Positions 1 through 17,656 of a stretch of 64,000 nucleotides of DNA are shown in pieces. The position numbers and the translations under genes were made by a program. Numbering within the stretch: the stretch's first letter is position 1; every line of letters begins with the position of its first letter. Source of the stretch: Enterobacter hormaechei ATCC 49162 (GTDB lineage: Bacteria > Pseudomonadota > Gammaproteobacteria > Enterobacterales > Enterobacteriaceae). The DNA lies in NCBI RefSeq assembly GCF_001875655.1, contig NZ_MKEQ01000001.1, positions 2,604,001-2,668,000 on the forward strand, in the 5' to 3' direction. Below the pieces are notes generated by a model. That model saw only the letters and a list, made by a program, of their open reading frames with translations, did not search any database and was not told the DNA's origin.

Positions 1-536
1 AGGATTTCATCTTCCGGCTGGAAACGCCGGACAGGCTGGGGCGCGCCGGTATCGATAAAATTGGGCTGGGCGCGCTTATCGGTCTGTCTGACAGCTGGCG
101 GGTGGACTGCTATATGGTGGCGGAACACCTGCTGTGGTTGCAGCAGCACTACTGGCAAAGCCGCTATTCCATCTCGTTCCCGCGACTGCGTCCGTGTGCG
201 GGAGGCATTGAACCCGCCTCGCTAATGGATGAACGCCAGCTGGTGCAAACCCTGTGCGCCTTTCGTCTGTTCGCGCCGGAAGTGGAATTGTCGCTCTCCA
301 CCCGTGAATCCCCCGCGTTTCGCGACCGCGCGATCCCGCTGGCGATCAACAACGTCAGCGCCTTTTCCAAAACGCAGCCGGGCGGTTACGCTGACGATCA
401 TCCGGAACTGGAACAGTTCGCACCGCACGACGGACGACGACCCGAAGCGGTGGCGGAAGCGCTGGCTGCACAAGGTCTACAGCCGGTGTGGAAAGACTGG
501 GATAGCTGGCTGGGAAGAGCTTCGCATCTGGGCTGA
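1..536 (+). CDS. thiH: 2-iminoacetate synthase ThiH, C-terminal part (5' end outside window)
   Basis: The reading frame is open from the window edge and gives the last 177 codons of ThiH, the radical-SAM tyrosine lyase that makes dehydroglycine (2-iminoacetate) for the thiazole ring of thiamine. The family is about 377 residues, so the radical-SAM CxxxCxxC cluster lies upstream of the window. Recognisable conserved blocks are RLGRAGIDKIGLGALIG, the STRES segment, NNVSAFSKTQPGGY and the C-terminal WKDWDSWLGRAS. It should be the last gene of a thiCEFSGH operon reading in from the left. It is convergent with rpoC, as in E. coli, but here three extra genes lie between them. Confidence 0.96.
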   Translation, partial: DFIFRLETPDRLGRAGIDKIGLGALIGLSDSWRVDCYMVAEHLLWLQQHYWQSRYSISFPRLRPCAGGIEPASLMDERQLVQTLCAFRLFAPEVELSLSTRESPAFRDRAIPLAINNVSAFSKTQPGGYADDHPELEQFAPHDGRRPEAVAEALAAQGLQPVWKDWDSWLGRASHLG

Positions 537-583
537 AACCGTCTGCAAAAACGCGGAAAGGTTACGAGGCGGCTCGTAAAATC

Positions 584-620
584 AAAACCGGGCGATTGAG
601 GCGATCTGCCCGGTTTTCTT
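584..620 (+). terminator. Rho-independent terminator after thiH
   Basis: Ten-base arms AAAACCGGGC and GCCCGGTTTT are separated by a 14-base loop and followed by a T-rich tail. The hairpin lies about 50 bases past the thiH stop and would end the thi operon. The rest of the gap up to 869 is AT-rich and shows no convincing promoter or small gene. Confidence 0.85.
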
Positions 621-869
621 ATGCTTAACCACGTCAGCAACGGACGCTGACCAGGGTGAAAATGCTTCTTCCTCGTTTCGCCCTGCCCTCCGCCTCTTAA
701 ACAGAATTTCAATTGATACAATAAATACGTCGTTTCTTATCTACGCTTAAGATAAATCATCTCGTCGGTAACCGCCTTCTGTATAATTTACTACCAGCAA
801 CCGGACAGCGACTATGCTGAGGATATCGACAGACGCAACGCGTCTACCATCTGGATTGATGTACAACTC

Positions 870-2411
870 ATGGCACTCCACAGTAAAAAGCTCTCTTTTA
901 CCCGGCCAATTATGGTCAGCTTCGCGGGGATCCTGTTCAGTTTCGCGCTGATCGCCATCCTGGTTATTCTTTCACAGAGAAAGGATTTCCTTGAGGATTA
1001 TCATAAGATTAATGGTAACTTCACCCATAATCTGGCGGTTAACTATACCGAAACCATTCTGCGGGAAAATGACTATATTCTTGGTCGCGCTGCGATGTAC
1101 TTCGCCCGTAATGACAGAGTGAATCAGACAATAAATATCGACCCGACACACGGTTTGCAGATGTTAATGCATTTGCAGAACCTGATGCCGACGGTGTCGT
1201 CTATCTCGCTGGCGGACACCGAAGGGCGCCATCTGCGCGCGCCGGAAGTGCTTCCAACGGAGAAGGGTAAGTCGTTCGACGCGCGAACCCGCCCATGGTT
1301 TATCGGGCAAGCGGAAGCCAGCAACTTTCCTCACTATACGCGCCCTTATCTGGACTATTTCACCCAACATCCCACCGTCACCCTCTATAAGCCGGTCATT
1401 TCACCGGAAGGCCGTCTGAAGGGCACGCTCGCTTTTCATCTTGATTTAACGTCCATGGGATATACGCTGCGCCAGATGGTGGCGCCGGTTCAGGGTGAGT
1501 TTTTTATCGTCGAGCGTGACGGCGCCGTTGTGCTTCATCCGGACACGGGGGCGCTCTTTAAGCAGTACGTAAGCGAAGCGCTGATGGACAAAATGACCAG
1601 CGGCGAAGGCCATCTTTTCGACCCCAAAAGTAAAACCTGGTATTACTACTACTCTTTCACCAATCCGGACTGGTTTGTGATTTATCGGGTTTCCGATGCC
1701 ACGCTGACCGTTATCACCCGACATGAAACCACCGTCGTCGGCTGGGGATTTGCGCTGGCGGCAATCATCATTATTCTGTTCGGACTGTACCTTCGTCATG
1801 CTTCGCGTTCTGTGCTGATGAACATTATCAACGCCATCAAAACCGGAGACGTCAACCAGGCGCCACGCCTTGAGGCGATGCTCAGCCATACCATCCGAAC
1901 GAATAAAGAACGCGAGCTGGCCTATGTCCGTCAGGCCACTCATGATGCGCTGACAGGCTGTAAAAACCGCCGTGCATTCGATAACGATGTGGGAGAGTTG
2001 CTGGCCGCTCATCAACCATTCGTTCTGGCGCTGATCGACATCGATAACTTCAAATCCATTAACGACACCTGGGGCCACCTGAGCGGGGATATTGTTCTGC
2101 GCAACGTGGCGCGCGAGGGTATTCAGATCATGCAGCCGCACCACGTTTCCGTTTACCGCTACGGTGGAGAGGAATTCGCCGTGATTTTCCCGGCCGAACT
2201 GATGAACTCCGCGAACGCGTTACTGGAAGCCTGGCGCACCACCGTTGAAAAGCGGACCTGGCGGGAAGAGAACCTGCGAGTGACCTTCAGCGCCGGGTTG
2301 GGAGAGTGGCACTTCGAACCGCTGGAACAATTTATCGGTAGCGTAGATGAAGCGCTGTACACCGCTAAACAACAGGGTAAAAACCGCATCGTAAGCACGG
2401 CCAGCCGATAA
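870..2411 (+). CDS. Membrane-bound sensor diguanylate cyclase (Cache-GGDEF)
   Basis: A 513-residue protein predicted to make c-di-GMP from two GTP at the inner membrane. Residues about 15-35 and 288-308 are membrane segments. The region between them is periplasmic and has the look of a double Cache sensor, with features such as the FDARTRPWF and YKPVISPEG segments. The GGDEF domain follows, with DALTGCKNRRAF, the metal-binding DIDNFKSIND segment and the signature GGEEF at 432-436, so the cyclase should be active. The inhibitory RxxD I-site expected five residues before the signature is absent. The ATG at 870 is used because it directly precedes the first membrane segment; its Shine-Dalgarno is weak. 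The ligand is unknown. I do not assign an E. coli dgc name. Confidence 0.88.
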   Translation: MALHSKKLSFTRPIMVSFAGILFSFALIAILVILSQRKDFLEDYHKINGNFTHNLAVNYTETILRENDYILGRAAMYFARNDRVNQTINIDPTHGLQMLMHLQNLMPTVSSISLADTEGRHLRAPEVLPTEKGKSFDARTRPWFIGQAEASNFPHYTRPYLDYFTQHPTVTLYKPVISPEGRLKGTLAFHLDLTSMGYTLRQMVAPVQGEFFIVERDGAVVLHPDTGALFKQYVSEALMDKMTSGEGHLFDPKSKTWYYYYSFTNPDWFVIYRVSDATLTVITRHETTVVGWGFALAAIIIILFGLYLRHASRSVLMNIINAIKTGDVNQAPRLEAMLSHTIRTNKERELAYVRQATHDALTGCKNRRAFDNDVGELLAAHQPFVLALIDIDNFKSINDTWGHLSGDIVLRNVAREGIQIMQPHHVSVYRYGGEEFAVIFPAELMNSANALLEAWRTTVEKRTWREENLRVTFSAGLGEWHFEPLEQFIGSVDEALYTAKQQGKNRIVSTASR

Positions 2412-2591
2412 TCCCCCTCCTGAAATTCTACCCGTTCTGACGGGCAGAATGCTCGCCTGTATAAAATTGTAACCGGTTTCAGAAAAATGCCGATTTCTTT
2501 GTGATGACTGACACACAATCGCGGTAAAGCGGTTGTTGAAGCGGTCTGCACGGGATAATTATCAATAAACACATGTAGATCGAGGCTGACT

Positions 2592-2900
2592 ATGAAGAAC
2601 ATCGTTTTATGCTGTGCAGCGGGAATGTCAACCAGCATGCTGGTTCAACGTATGATAGATGCCGCGCAGAAAAAAGGAGTCGAAGTAACCATTAAAGCCG
2701 TTCCGGTCGCGGAGTTTAAAGATAACATCGCGACGGCTGATATCGTATTACTGGGGCCACAGGTTAAATACGAACAGGCAAAACTTCAGGCGCAGGCCGA
2801 TCCGCTCGGAAAAAAGGTCGCGGTCATCGACATGATGGATTACGGCATGATGAAAGGTGATGCCGTACTGGAAAAAGCGCTCAAACTTCTGGAGTCATAA
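2592..2900 (+). CDS. PTS lactose/cellobiose-family EIIB component
   Basis: A 102-residue cytoplasmic phosphotransfer protein similar to ChbB/CelA (about 106 residues). The phosphorylated cysteine is Cys8 in CCAAGMSTSM, the P-loop-like motif of the family, and LGPQVKY is the other typical block. EIIB takes phosphate from EIIA and passes it to sugar bound by a membrane EIIC. The stop overlaps the start of the EIIA gene (TAATG), so the two are translationally coupled. No EIIC lies next to them, so the sugar and the permease partner are unknown. Confidence 0.9.
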   Translation: MKNIVLCCAAGMSTSMLVQRMIDAAQKKGVEVTIKAVPVAEFKDNIATADIVLLGPQVKYEQAKLQAQADPLGKKVAVIDMMDYGMMKGDAVLEKALKLLES

Positions 2901-3217
2901 TGGAAGACTTAGAAACCACGATTATGGAACTGCTTGTCAACGCAGGTGCGGCGCGCAGTGCGGCCCTGACAGCGTTGCAGATGGCGCGAAAAGGCGACTT
3001 TGACGAAGCCGAAAAAGCGATGGAAGAATCGCGTGAATATGTGAAACATGCACATACGATCCAGACGCAACTCATCGGTCTTGATGAAGGGACCGGGAAA
3101 CTTCCGGTTAACCTGATCACCGTCCACTCTCAGGACCACCTGATGAACGCGATGGTTATTCAGGATCTGGCGGGCGATATGATTGAGCTTTATCGTCGGA
3201 TCCCGTTAGTGAATTGA
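2900..3217 (+). CDS. PTS lactose/cellobiose-family EIIA component
   Basis: A 105-residue helical protein of the IIA-Lac/ChbA family. It receives phosphate from HPr and hands it to EIIB. The conserved TVHSQDHLMNAM segment near residues 73-85 carries the family histidines. It starts inside the EIIB stop codon, and a terminator follows within 20 bases, so this is a closed two-gene operon with no EIIC, phospho-glycosidase or regulator. It may serve a permease encoded elsewhere or act in regulation. Confidence 0.9.
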   Translation: MEDLETTIMELLVNAGAARSAALTALQMARKGDFDEAEKAMEESREYVKHAHTIQTQLIGLDEGTGKLPVNLITVHSQDHLMNAMVIQDLAGDMIELYRRIPLVN

Positions 3218-3231
3218 CGACATGCAGATGT

Positions 3232-3260
3232 AAAAAAACCCGCCGAGGCGGGTTTTTTAT
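3232..3260. terminator. Bidirectional terminator between the PTS pair and rpoC
   Basis: A-rich tract, ACCCGCC, a GAGG loop region, then GGCGGGT and a T run. Both flanks have the A/T tracts needed to terminate transcription in either direction, and the hairpin lies between convergent genes: EIIA on plus and rpoC on minus. Confidence 0.9.
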
Positions 3261-3275
3261 TTATGGCATCAACGA

Positions 3276-7499
<4,224 letters not shown>

Positions 7500-7575
7500 G
7501 GATTTGCTCCCGTCGGAGTTAGCACACTCTGCTGTCGGGCGTTAACCCGACAGCAGTGACCTGTTTGAGCGAGAA

Positions 7576-10500
7576 TTACTCGTCTTCCAGTTCGATGTTG
7601 ATACCCAGCGAACGAATCTCTTTCAACAGTACGTTGAAGGATTCTGGCATGCCCGGTTCCATCTGATGGTTGCCGTCTACGATGTTCTTATACATCTTAG
7701 TACGACCGTTCACGTCATCAGACTTAACGGTGAGCATTTCCTGCAAGGTGTATGCTGCGCCGTATGCTTCCAGCGCCCACACTTCCATCTCCCCGAAGCG
7801 CTGACCACCGAACTGAGCCTTACCACCCAGCGGCTGCTGAGTAACCAGGCTGTAAGAACCGGTAGAACGAGCGTGCATCTTGTCGTCGACCAGGTGGTTC
7901 AGTTTCAGCATGTACATGTAACCTACGGTTACCGGACGCTCGAACTGTTCACCGGTACGGCCGTCAAACAGCGTAATCTGACCAGACGTTGGCAGACCAC
8001 CCAGTTGCAGCAGCTCTTTGATTTCAGCTTCTTTTGCACCGTCGAATACCGGCGTTGCAATTGGCATACCTTTGCGCAGGTTCTCTGCCAGACGCAGCAC
8101 TTCTTCATCGCTGAAGGTGTTCAGGTCGACTTTCTGACGAACGTCGGTACCCAGATCGTAGGCACGCTGGATGAACTCGCGCAGTTTCGCGACTTCCTGC
8201 TGCTGTTTCAGCATGGCGTTGATCTTGTCGCCGATACCTTTTGCAGCCATACCCAGGTGGGTTTCCAGAATCTGACCGATGTTCATACGAGACGGTACGC
8301 CCAGTGGGTTTAGTACGATATCTACCGGCGTACCGTTAGCATCGTGCGGCATATCTTCGATCGGGTTGATCTTAGAGATAACACCCTTGTTACCGTGACG
8401 ACCTGCCATCTTATCACCAGGCTGGATCTGACGTTTAACAGCCAGATACACCTTAACAATCTTCAGCACGCCTGGTGCCAGATCGTCGCCCTGAGTGATT
8501 TTGCGGCGTTTCGCTTCGAGTTTTTTCTCGAACTCGTGTTTCAGTTCGTCATACTGCTCAGCCAGTTGTTCCAGCTGATTCTGTTTCTCTTCGTCGGTCA
8601 GGCCCAGTTCCAGCCAGCGATCGCGTGGCAGTTTGTCGAGCTTCTCAGCTTCAACGCCACCGGCAACCAGCACCGCATAGATACGGCTGAACAGGCCCGC
8701 TTCGAGGATTTGCAGTTCTTCAGACAGGTCTTTCTTAGCCTGTTTGAGCTGCATCTCTTCGATTTCCAGCGCACGCTTATCTTTCTCAACGCCATCACGA
8801 GTGAAGACCTGAACGTCGATAACCGTACCGGAAACACCGTTTGGTACGCGCAGAGAAGAGTCTTTAACGTCAGACGCTTTCTCACCGAAGATAGCACGCA
8901 GCAGTTTCTCTTCTGGCGTCAGCTGGGTTTCACCTTTCGGCGTAACCTTACCAACCAGAATGTCACCGCCGGTCACTTCCGCACCGATGTAAACAATACC
9001 GGATTCATCCAGCTTGGAGAGCGCAGCTTCACCCACGTTAGGGATGTCAGCGGTGATCTCTTCTGGCCCCAGCTTGGTGTCACGGGACACACAGGCCAGT
9101 TCCTGAATGTGGATGGTGGTGAAACGATCTTCCTGAACCACACGCTCGGAGACGAGGATGGAGTCTTCGAAGTTGTAACCGTTCCACGGCATGAACGCTA
9201 CGCGCATGTTCTGACCGAGCGCCAGTTCACCGAGGTCGGTGGACGGACCGTCTGCCAGCACGTCGCCGCGCTCAACTGGCTCACCCAGAGATACGCAAGG
9301 CATCTGGTTGATACAGGTGTTCTGGTTAGAACGGGTGTATTTGGTCAGGTTGTAGATGTCGATACCCGCTTCGCCCGGATACATCTCGTCTTCGTTAACT
9401 TTGATAACGATACGGGATGCGTCGACGTACTGTACGGTACCGCCACGCTTAGCCACTGCCGTAACACCGGAGTCAACGGCAACAGCACGTTCCATACCGG
9501 TACCAACCAGCGGCTTATCAGCACGCAGAGTTGGAACGGCCTGACGTTGCATGTTCGCACCCATCAATGCACGGTTGGCGTCATCGTGTTCCAGGAACGG
9601 GATCAGGGACGCACCGACGGATACCACCTGCTGGGTGGATACGTCCATGTAGTCAACCTGGTCGCGGCTGAACAAGCTGGATTCGCCTTTGCTACGGCAG
9701 GTAACCAGATCTTCTACAAAGTGGCCTTCGTCATCCAGGTTGGAGTTCGCCTGAGCGATAACGTAGTTGCCTTCTTCGATAGCAGACAGGTAATGAATTT
9801 CGTCGGTAACCACACCGTCGGTCACTTTACGATACGGGGTCTCAAGGAAACCGTATTCGTTCGTCTGTGCGTACACGGACAGGGAGTTGATCAGACCGAT
9901 GTTTGGACCTTCAGGCGTTTCGATTGGACATACGCGACCGTAGTGAGTCGGGTGTACGTCTCGAACTTCAAAGCCTGCACGTTCACGGGTCAGACCGCCT
10001 GGGCCGAGTGCGGAGATACGTCGTTTGTGCGTAATCTCAGACAGCGGGTTGTTCTGGTCCATGAACTGAGACAGCTGGCTGGAACCGAAGAACTCTTTCA
10101 CTGCCGCAGAAATCGGCTTGGCGTTGATCATATCCTGAGGCATCAGGGTATCCAGATCGCCCAGAGACAGACGCTCTTTCACCGCACGCTCTACACGTAC
10201 CAGTCCAACGCGGAACTGGTTTTCCGCCATTTCGCCTACGGAACGGATACGACGGTTGCCGAGGTGGTCGATATCATCCACTTCGCCTTTACCGTTACGG
10301 ATATCGATGAGCTTCTTCATCACTTCAATGATGTCGTCTTTGCTCAGGATACCGGAACCTTCGATTTCGTCGCGCAGCAGAGAACGGTTGAACTTCATAC
10401 GACCAACCGCGGACAGATCGTAGCGGTCTTCGGAGAAGAACAGGTTCTCGAACAGGCTTTCAGCCGCTTCGCGAGTTGGTGGCTCACCAGGACGCATCAT

Positions 10501-11604
10501 GCGGTAGATTTCGACCAGCGCGCTCAGACGATCGTTGGTTGGATCGACGCGTACAGTCTCAGAGATGTACGGGCCATGGTCCAGATCGTTGGTGAACAGC
10601 GTTTCGATACGTTTGTGGCCAGACTGGCTCAGCTTAGCCAGCAGATCCAGGCTCAGCTCCATGTTAGCCGGGCAGATCAGCTCGCCAGTTGATTCATCAA
10701 CGTAATCTTTCGCGGCTACTTTTCCTGCAATGTATTCAACCGGAACTTCGATGTGTTTGATATCATCTTTTTCCAGCTGACGGATGTGGCGCGCGGTAAT
10801 ACGGCGACCTTTTTCCACATACACTTTGCCGTTGGCTTCGATGTCGAACGATGCGGTCTCACCACGCAGACGTTCCGGCACCAACTCCATCTGCAACTTG
10901 TTGTCGCGGATTTCAAAGATCACTTTCTCAAAGAACAGGTCCAGGATCTGCTCAGTGGTGTAGTTCAGTGCACGCAGAATGATGGTTGCAGGCAGTTTAC
11001 GACGACGGTCGATACGGACAAACAGGTTGTCTTTTGGATCGAATTCGAAGTCCAGCCATGAACCACGGTAAGGAATGATGCGTGCGTTATACAGTACTTT
11101 ACCGGAAGAGTGCGTTTTACCTTTATCGCTGTCAAAGAAGACGCCCGGGCTACGGTGCAGCTGGGAAACGATAACACGCTCAGTGCCGTTGATAACGAAA
11201 GTACCGTTGTCCGTCATGAGTGGAATTTCACCCATGTAGACTTCTTGTTCTTTAATGTCTTTTACGGTGCCTTCCGGCGCTTCGCGCTCGTAGATCACCA
11301 GACGCAGTTTTACGCGCAGCGGTGCGGAATAGGTCACGCCACGGATCTGACATTCCTGAACGTCAAACACCGGTTCGCCAAGGCGGTAGCTGACGTATTG
11401 CAACTCGGAATTACCGCTGTAGCTCTGAATCGGGAACACGGAACGGAAGGCTGCTTCCAGGCCGTACTGCCCTTCAGGATCTTGCTCGATAAACTTCTGG
11501 AACGAGTCAAGCTGGATAGAAAGGAGATATGGAATGTCCAGAACTTGTGGACGTTTACCAAAATCCTTACGAATACGTTTTTTCTCGGTATAGGAGTAAA
11601 CCAT
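7576..11604 (-). CDS. rpoB: RNA polymerase beta subunit
   Basis: A 1342-residue catalytic subunit. The open frame extends 44 codons further upstream, but the family start is [16 protein letters not shown], so the start is placed at 11604. The rifampicin pocket segment ([22 protein letters not shown] followed by ISALGPGG, split here) is wild type at every classical resistance position, so no cluster I rifampicin change is visible. The [14 protein letters not shown] and [12 protein letters not shown] blocks are conserved. It is transcribed with rplJL through an attenuator upstream and is followed by rpoC. Confidence 0.99.
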   Translation of the reverse strand: MVYSYTEKKRIRKDFGKRPQVLDIPYLLSIQLDSFQKFIEQDPEGQYGLEAAFRSVFPIQSYSGNSELQYVSYRLGEPVFDVQECQIRGVTYSAPLRVKLRLVIYEREAPEGTVKDIKEQEVYMGEIPLMTDNGTFVINGTERVIVSQLHRSPGVFFDSDKGKTHSSGKVLYNARIIPYRGSWLDFEFDPKDNLFVRIDRRRKLPATIILRALNYTTEQILDLFFEKVIFEIRDNKLQMELVPERLRGETASFDIEANGKVYVEKGRRITARHIRQLEKDDIKHIEVPVEYIAGKVAAKDYVDESTGELICPANMELSLDLLAKLSQSGHKRIETLFTNDLDHGPYISETVRVDPTNDRLSALVEIYRMMRPGEPPTREAAESLFENLFFSEDRYDLSAVGRMKFNRSLLRDEIEGSGILSKDDIIEVMKKLIDIRNGKGEVDDIDHLGNRRIRSVGEMAENQFRVGLVRVERAVKERLSLGDLDTLMPQDMINAKPISAAVKEFFGSSQLSQFMDQNNPLSEITHKRRISALGPGGLTRERAGFEVRDVHPTHYGRVCPIETPEGPNIGLINSLSVYAQTNEYGFLETPYRKVTDGVVTDEIHYLSAIEEGNYVIAQANSNLDDEGHFVEDLVTCRSKGESSLFSRDQVDYMDVSTQQVVSVGASLIPFLEHDDANRALMGANMQRQAVPTLRADKPLVGTGMERAVAVDSGVTAVAKRGGTVQYVDASRIVIKVNEDEMYPGEAGIDIYNLTKYTRSNQNTCINQMPCVSLGEPVERGDVLADGPSTDLGELALGQNMRVAFMPWNGYNFEDSILVSERVVQEDRFTTIHIQELACVSRDTKLGPEEITADIPNVGEAALSKLDESGIVYIGAEVTGGDILVGKVTPKGETQLTPEEKLLRAIFGEKASDVKDSSLRVPNGVSGTVIDVQVFTRDGVEKDKRALEIEEMQLKQAKKDLSEELQILEAGLFSRIYAVLVAGGVEAEKLDKLPRDRWLELGLTDEEKQNQLEQLAEQYDELKHEFEKKLEAKRRKITQGDDLAPGVLKIVKVYLAVKRQIQPGDKMAGRHGNKGVISKINPIEDMPHDANGTPVDIVLNPLGVPSRMNIGQILETHLGMAAKGIGDKINAMLKQQQEVAKLREFIQRAYDLGTDVRQKVDLNTFSDEEVLRLAENLRKGMPIATPVFDGAKEAEIKELLQLGGLPTSGQITLFDGRTGEQFERPVTVGYMYMLKLNHLVDDKMHARSTGSYSLVTQQPLGGKAQFGGQRFGEMEVWALEAYGAAYTLQEMLTVKSDDVNGRTKMYKNIVDGNHQMEPGMPESFNVLLKEIRSLGINIELEDE

Positions 11605-11853
11605 AGGGTTCCTCAGCTCGCTGACAAGTCGACCCATCTGTCCGACGAAGGGACAGTTTGTGCAACACCATTTTGTGGACCGGAAAATTGAATACTTTCC
11701 GCAATACCTGTTGCTATCACGCTTAAACCATTTCATTGCGATTTACACAGAGCGAGCACCCTGTCGCAGTATATTAAGTCGTCGATAGAAACAAGCATTG
11801 TCAGGACAACCAGCAGTCAAACAGTGTGAAATGCTGCTGATGCCTTACAGCGC

Positions 11854-11884
11854 AAAAAGGCTGGTGACTAAAAAGTCACCAGCC
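11854..11884 (-). terminator. Attenuator between rplL and rpoB
   Basis: On the minus strand GGCTGGTGACT and AGTCACCAGCC form an 11-bp stem with a short T loop, followed by a run of five T. It stands about 40 bases after the rplL stop. This matches the partial terminator in E. coli that lowers rpoBC expression relative to the ribosomal proteins. The remaining 11605-11853 is the rpoB leader, where the E. coli RNase III site lies; I did not define that site here. Confidence 0.85.
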
Positions 11885-11923
11885 ATCAGCCTAATTGCTT
11901 AGGCTGCAACCAGAAAAGTTGGC

Positions 11924-12289
<366 letters not shown>

Positions 12290-12355
12290 TTAAATTGTTC
12301 CTGAAAATCAGAATAAGTTTATACGTAAGCAAATGCTTTATAAAGATAACTGCGA

Positions 12356-12853
12356 TTAAGCAGCTTCTTTCGCATCGCGTACAGCAGCCAGAGTGCGAAC
12401 CAGTTTGCCAGCCGCAGCTTCTTTCATGGTTGCCATCAGGCGTGCAATTGCTTCTTCGTAGGTCGGCAGGGTTGCCAGGCGATCGATTTGCGATGCCGGG
12501 ATCAACTCACCTTCAAAGGCTGCAGCTTTGACCTCAAATTTTGCATTCGCTTTCGCGAACTCTTTGAACAGACGAGCAGCAGCGCCCGGGTGTTCCATAG
12601 AGTATGCAATCAGGGTCGGACCAACAAACGTGTCTTTCAGGCACTCGAACTGAGTACCTTCAACTACGCGACGCAGCAGGGTGTTACGAACAACACGCAT
12701 GTATACGCCAGCTTCACGACCTGCTTTACGCAGTTCAGTCATTTTGTCTACAGTAACGCCACGGGAATCCGCAACTACTGCAGACAGCGCGCCTTTGGCT
12801 ACTTCGCTGACTTCAGCAACAATCGCTTGTTTGTCTTGAAGATTTAAAGCCAT
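12356..12853 (-). CDS. rplJ: Ribosomal protein L10
   Basis: A 165-residue base of the ribosomal stalk, binding 23S rRNA and L7/L12 dimers. The open frame starts 11 codons earlier, but [15 protein letters not shown] is the family start and is preceded by GGAGC at a proper distance, so 12853 is chosen. L10 bound to L7/L12 represses its own operon by binding the long leader upstream. Confidence 0.99.
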   Translation of the reverse strand: MALNLQDKQAIVAEVSEVAKGALSAVVADSRGVTVDKMTELRKAGREAGVYMRVVRNTLLRRVVEGTQFECLKDTFVGPTLIAYSMEHPGAAARLFKEFAKANAKFEVKAAAFEGELIPASQIDRLATLPTYEEAIARLMATMKEAAAGKLVRTLAAVRDAKEAA

Positions 12854-13109
12854 TAGCTTTGCTCCTGGATGTTTGCCGGAACTCATGTTCCGGAACTCAC
12901 TTCACTCGACCCAACGGGAAGAGCGTCTTAATACGGTGAGCAGAAACAAGCCAGAGTATTTAAAATAATCTTAGCGTTCTGTCACCGTCTACGCAGGGGA
13001 TTAAGTTTCTTGCGAAACACCTGCGGTCTTCGACGGAGGCCTGGATAGGCCAGGCTCCAACGAACAATTCTTTTAGCCGCTAACTTTTGTTAGCAAACGT
13101 GGGGGTAAG
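12854..13109 (-). promoter_or_regulatory. rplJL leader with L10 autoregulatory region
   Basis: A 256-base transcribed leader lies between the P-L10 promoter and rplJ. It contains several stems, for example GGAGCCTGGCC with GGCCTCC, and GTTCCGGAAC next to a second GTTCCGG just before the start. In E. coli this leader binds the L10-(L7/L12)4 complex, which shuts off translation. The role is transferred from E. coli by position and sequence likeness; individual contact bases were not assigned. Confidence 0.75.
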
Positions 13110-13138
13110 ATTGTAGACAAAATCACCGCCCACGTAAA
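13110..13138 (-). promoter_or_regulatory. Promoter P-L10 upstream of rplJ
   Basis: On the minus strand TTTACG (-35) and TACAAT (-10) are separated by exactly 17 bases, within 40 bases of the rplA stop. The arrangement matches the known E. coli P-L10. Confidence 0.8.
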
Positions 13139-13142
13139 GGCA

Positions 13143-14408
<1,266 letters not shown>

Positions 14409-14435
14409 TTAAATCGTCGCTTTTTTGATCGCTGC

Positions 14436-14981
14436 TTAGGCTTTTTCGACCTGAGCAAAGTCCAGCTCTACCGGGGTCGCACGACCAAAGATAGAAACGG
14501 AAACTTTCAGGCGGGACTTCTCGTAGTCCACTTCTTCGACGACGCCATTAAAGTCAGCAAACGGACCGTCATTAACACGAACCATCTCACCCGGTTCAAA
14601 CAGCGTTTTCGGACGCGGTTTATCACCAACCTGCTGGAGGCGGTTCATAATCGCATCAACTTCTTTGTCGCTGATTGGCGCCGGACGATCGGATGTGCCG
14701 CCGATAAAGCCCATCACGCGTGGTACGCTGCGCACCAGGTGCCAGCTCGCGTCGTTCATCACCATCTGAACCAGCACGTAACCCGGGAAGAATTTACGCT
14801 CGCTTTTGCGACGTTGGCCGCCACGGATCTCAACCACTTCTTCGGTCGGAACCATAACTTCGCCAAACAACTCTTCCATATTGTGTAATTTGATATGCTC
14901 ACGCAGCGACGTAGCTACGCGGCCTTCAAAACCGGAAAACGCCTGAACGACGTACCAGCGCTTTTTAGGGGCTTCAGACAT
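14436..14981 (-). CDS. nusG: Transcription termination/antitermination factor NusG
   Basis: A 181-residue elongation factor that bridges RNA polymerase with Rho or ribosomal S10. The NGN domain ([18 protein letters not shown] ... [11 protein letters not shown]) is followed by a linker and a KOW domain ([24 protein letters not shown]). It follows secE with a one-base gap, the usual secE-nusG operon. Confidence 0.99.
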   Translation of the reverse strand: MSEAPKKRWYVVQAFSGFEGRVATSLREHIKLHNMEELFGEVMVPTEEVVEIRGGQRRKSERKFFPGYVLVQMVMNDASWHLVRSVPRVMGFIGGTSDRPAPISDKEVDAIMNRLQQVGDKPRPKTLFEPGEMVRVNDGPFADFNGVVEEVDYEKSRLKVSVSIFGRATPVELDFAQVEKA

Positions 14982-14982
14982 C

Positions 14983-15366
14983 TCAGAACCTCAGGCCAGT
15001 GATAAAGGATACCAGGCGAACCAGAATACCATCCAGTCCCCACAGGATCAGTGACATTACAGCGGTAACCGCCGCTACAATCAGCGTGGTGTGCAATGTT
15101 TCCTGGCGAGTCGGCCAAATGACCTTGCGGACTTCGGTACGCGCTTCGCGGGCAAACGCAACGGTCGCTTTGCCTTTCGTCGTCAACAGCGCGACACCAC
15201 CCGCCGCAGCAATCAGAATTACCACTGCAAGCGCGCGTAGCGGCAGCATCATGTCACGATAAAGATAGTTGCCGACAATCGCCACAATCAGCAGCACGGC
15301 TACAACTACCCATTTCATCGCTTCCAGGCCGCGCCCGCTCCCTTGAGCTTCGGTATTCGCACTCAT
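14983..15366 (-). CDS. secE: Protein translocase subunit SecE
   Basis: A 127-residue essential inner-membrane subunit of SecYEG. Three membrane segments are visible (about 18-36, 42-60 and 93-112). The conserved amphipathic cytoplasmic stretch [13 protein letters not shown] lies just before the last one. It is the first gene of secE-nusG. Confidence 0.98.
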   Translation of the reverse strand: MSANTEAQGSGRGLEAMKWVVVAVLLIVAIVGNYLYRDMMLPLRALAVVILIAAAGGVALLTTKGKATVAFAREARTEVRKVIWPTRQETLHTTLIVAAVTAVMSLILWGLDGILVRLVSFITGLRF

Positions 15367-15450
15367 AAACCAACCTGTCAGAAGTATTCTACAAACATTT
15401 TCACCCCGCGAGTGCGAGGCAAACCAATCGAAATGCTATTCGCTTTTCGT

Positions 15451-15456
15451 ATTATA
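15451..15456 (-). promoter_or_regulatory. Probable -10 element of the secE-nusG promoter
   Basis: A consensus TATAAT on the minus strand lies about 85 bases upstream of the secE start. I do not see a good -35 at 16-18 bases, so only the -10 is annotated. Confidence 0.55.
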
Positions 15457-15536
15457 CGCTCTCCGCAGAGCCTGTCTCAGCAATGATTATGACAAAATTA
15501 ATCACTGATGAGCCAGGTTCTGATGTGAAAGCGTGC

Positions 15537-15563
15537 AAAAAGGGCATCAAATGATGCCCTTTT
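15537..15563 (-). terminator. tufB terminator
   Basis: AAAAGGGCATCA and TGATGCCCTTTT form a 12-bp stem with a two-base loop, about 30 bases after the tufB stop. The A/T flanks would allow termination on the minus strand. Confidence 0.9.
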
Positions 15564-15593
15564 ATTGCGCATTGCGTCAAATGTTATCAGCGA

Positions 15594-16814
<1,221 letters not shown>

Positions 16815-16897
16815 TCACCACATCAACCAGGCGAAAATGCCTGAACTGTTGAATACATTTACATTGAAACAGAGAGAAATGGGAGGGAGAAGTGAAG

Positions 16898-16973
16898 TGG
16901 TGCTGATACCCAGAGTCGAACTGGGGACCTCACCCTTACCAAGGGTGCGCTCTACCAACTGAGCCATATCAGC
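16898..16973 (-). tRNA. thrT: tRNA-Thr (GGU)
   Basis: 76 bases including encoded CCA; the minus strand starts GCTGATATAGCTCAG and ends in CACCA. The anticodon stem CACCC/GGGTG encloses TTGGTAA, giving GGU. It is the last tRNA before tufB. Confidence 0.98.
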
Positions 16974-16979
16974 ACGTAT

Positions 16980-17054
<75 letters not shown>

Positions 17055-17170
17055 ATCCTGAAACTCGGCTACCCAGTTCTTTCTGTAACAAAAAAAGAGA
17101 TTTCTCTCTTTTCTGTTCGAGCTGGTCAATTTTTCCAACCAGCTCCGGCGGCGTTGACGCTGCCAGAAAG

Positions 17171-17255
<85 letters not shown>

Positions 17256-17263
17256 GGACTTGA

Positions 17264-17339
<76 letters not shown>

Positions 17340-17353
17340 ATCAAGTAGCGCGC

Positions 17354-17382
17354 ATTCTATGGAGACCTGCGCAGTCATGCAA
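17354..17382 (-). promoter_or_regulatory. Promoter of the thrU-tufB operon
   Basis: On the minus strand TTGCAT (-35) and TAGAAT (-10) are spaced 17 bases, followed by a GCGCGC discriminator typical of stringently controlled stable-RNA promoters. An AT-rich stretch upstream could hold Fis/UP elements. The rest of the gap to coaA (17383-17656) shows no other gene. Confidence 0.85.
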
Positions 17383-17656
17383 CTAAAAAATTGCATAAAA
17401 CGTTCTTTCGCTCACATTTTATTCGAAACCAGGGTTAACCGCTGTAAATTCATCCGCTCGCGATTAAAAATTCAACATGAACGCCTGATATCGGCACGCT
17501 ATAGCCCCAGGTGATGCCTGCCCGGTTAAGCATCGCTTTCCCATATTTTTTCTTATTATTCCTCTCATCTGGTGTTAACCTCCTGCCCATTGTCCAAAAT
17601 TAACTATGTGATGAGCCCGCACCCGCCGTTTCGTGATGGTTCACAGAAGCATGCTT

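Noticed and set aside
10000..10130. Rifampicin-resistance mutation in rpoB cluster I
   Set aside because: The translated segment is the wild-type [20 protein letters not shown]...ISALG sequence.
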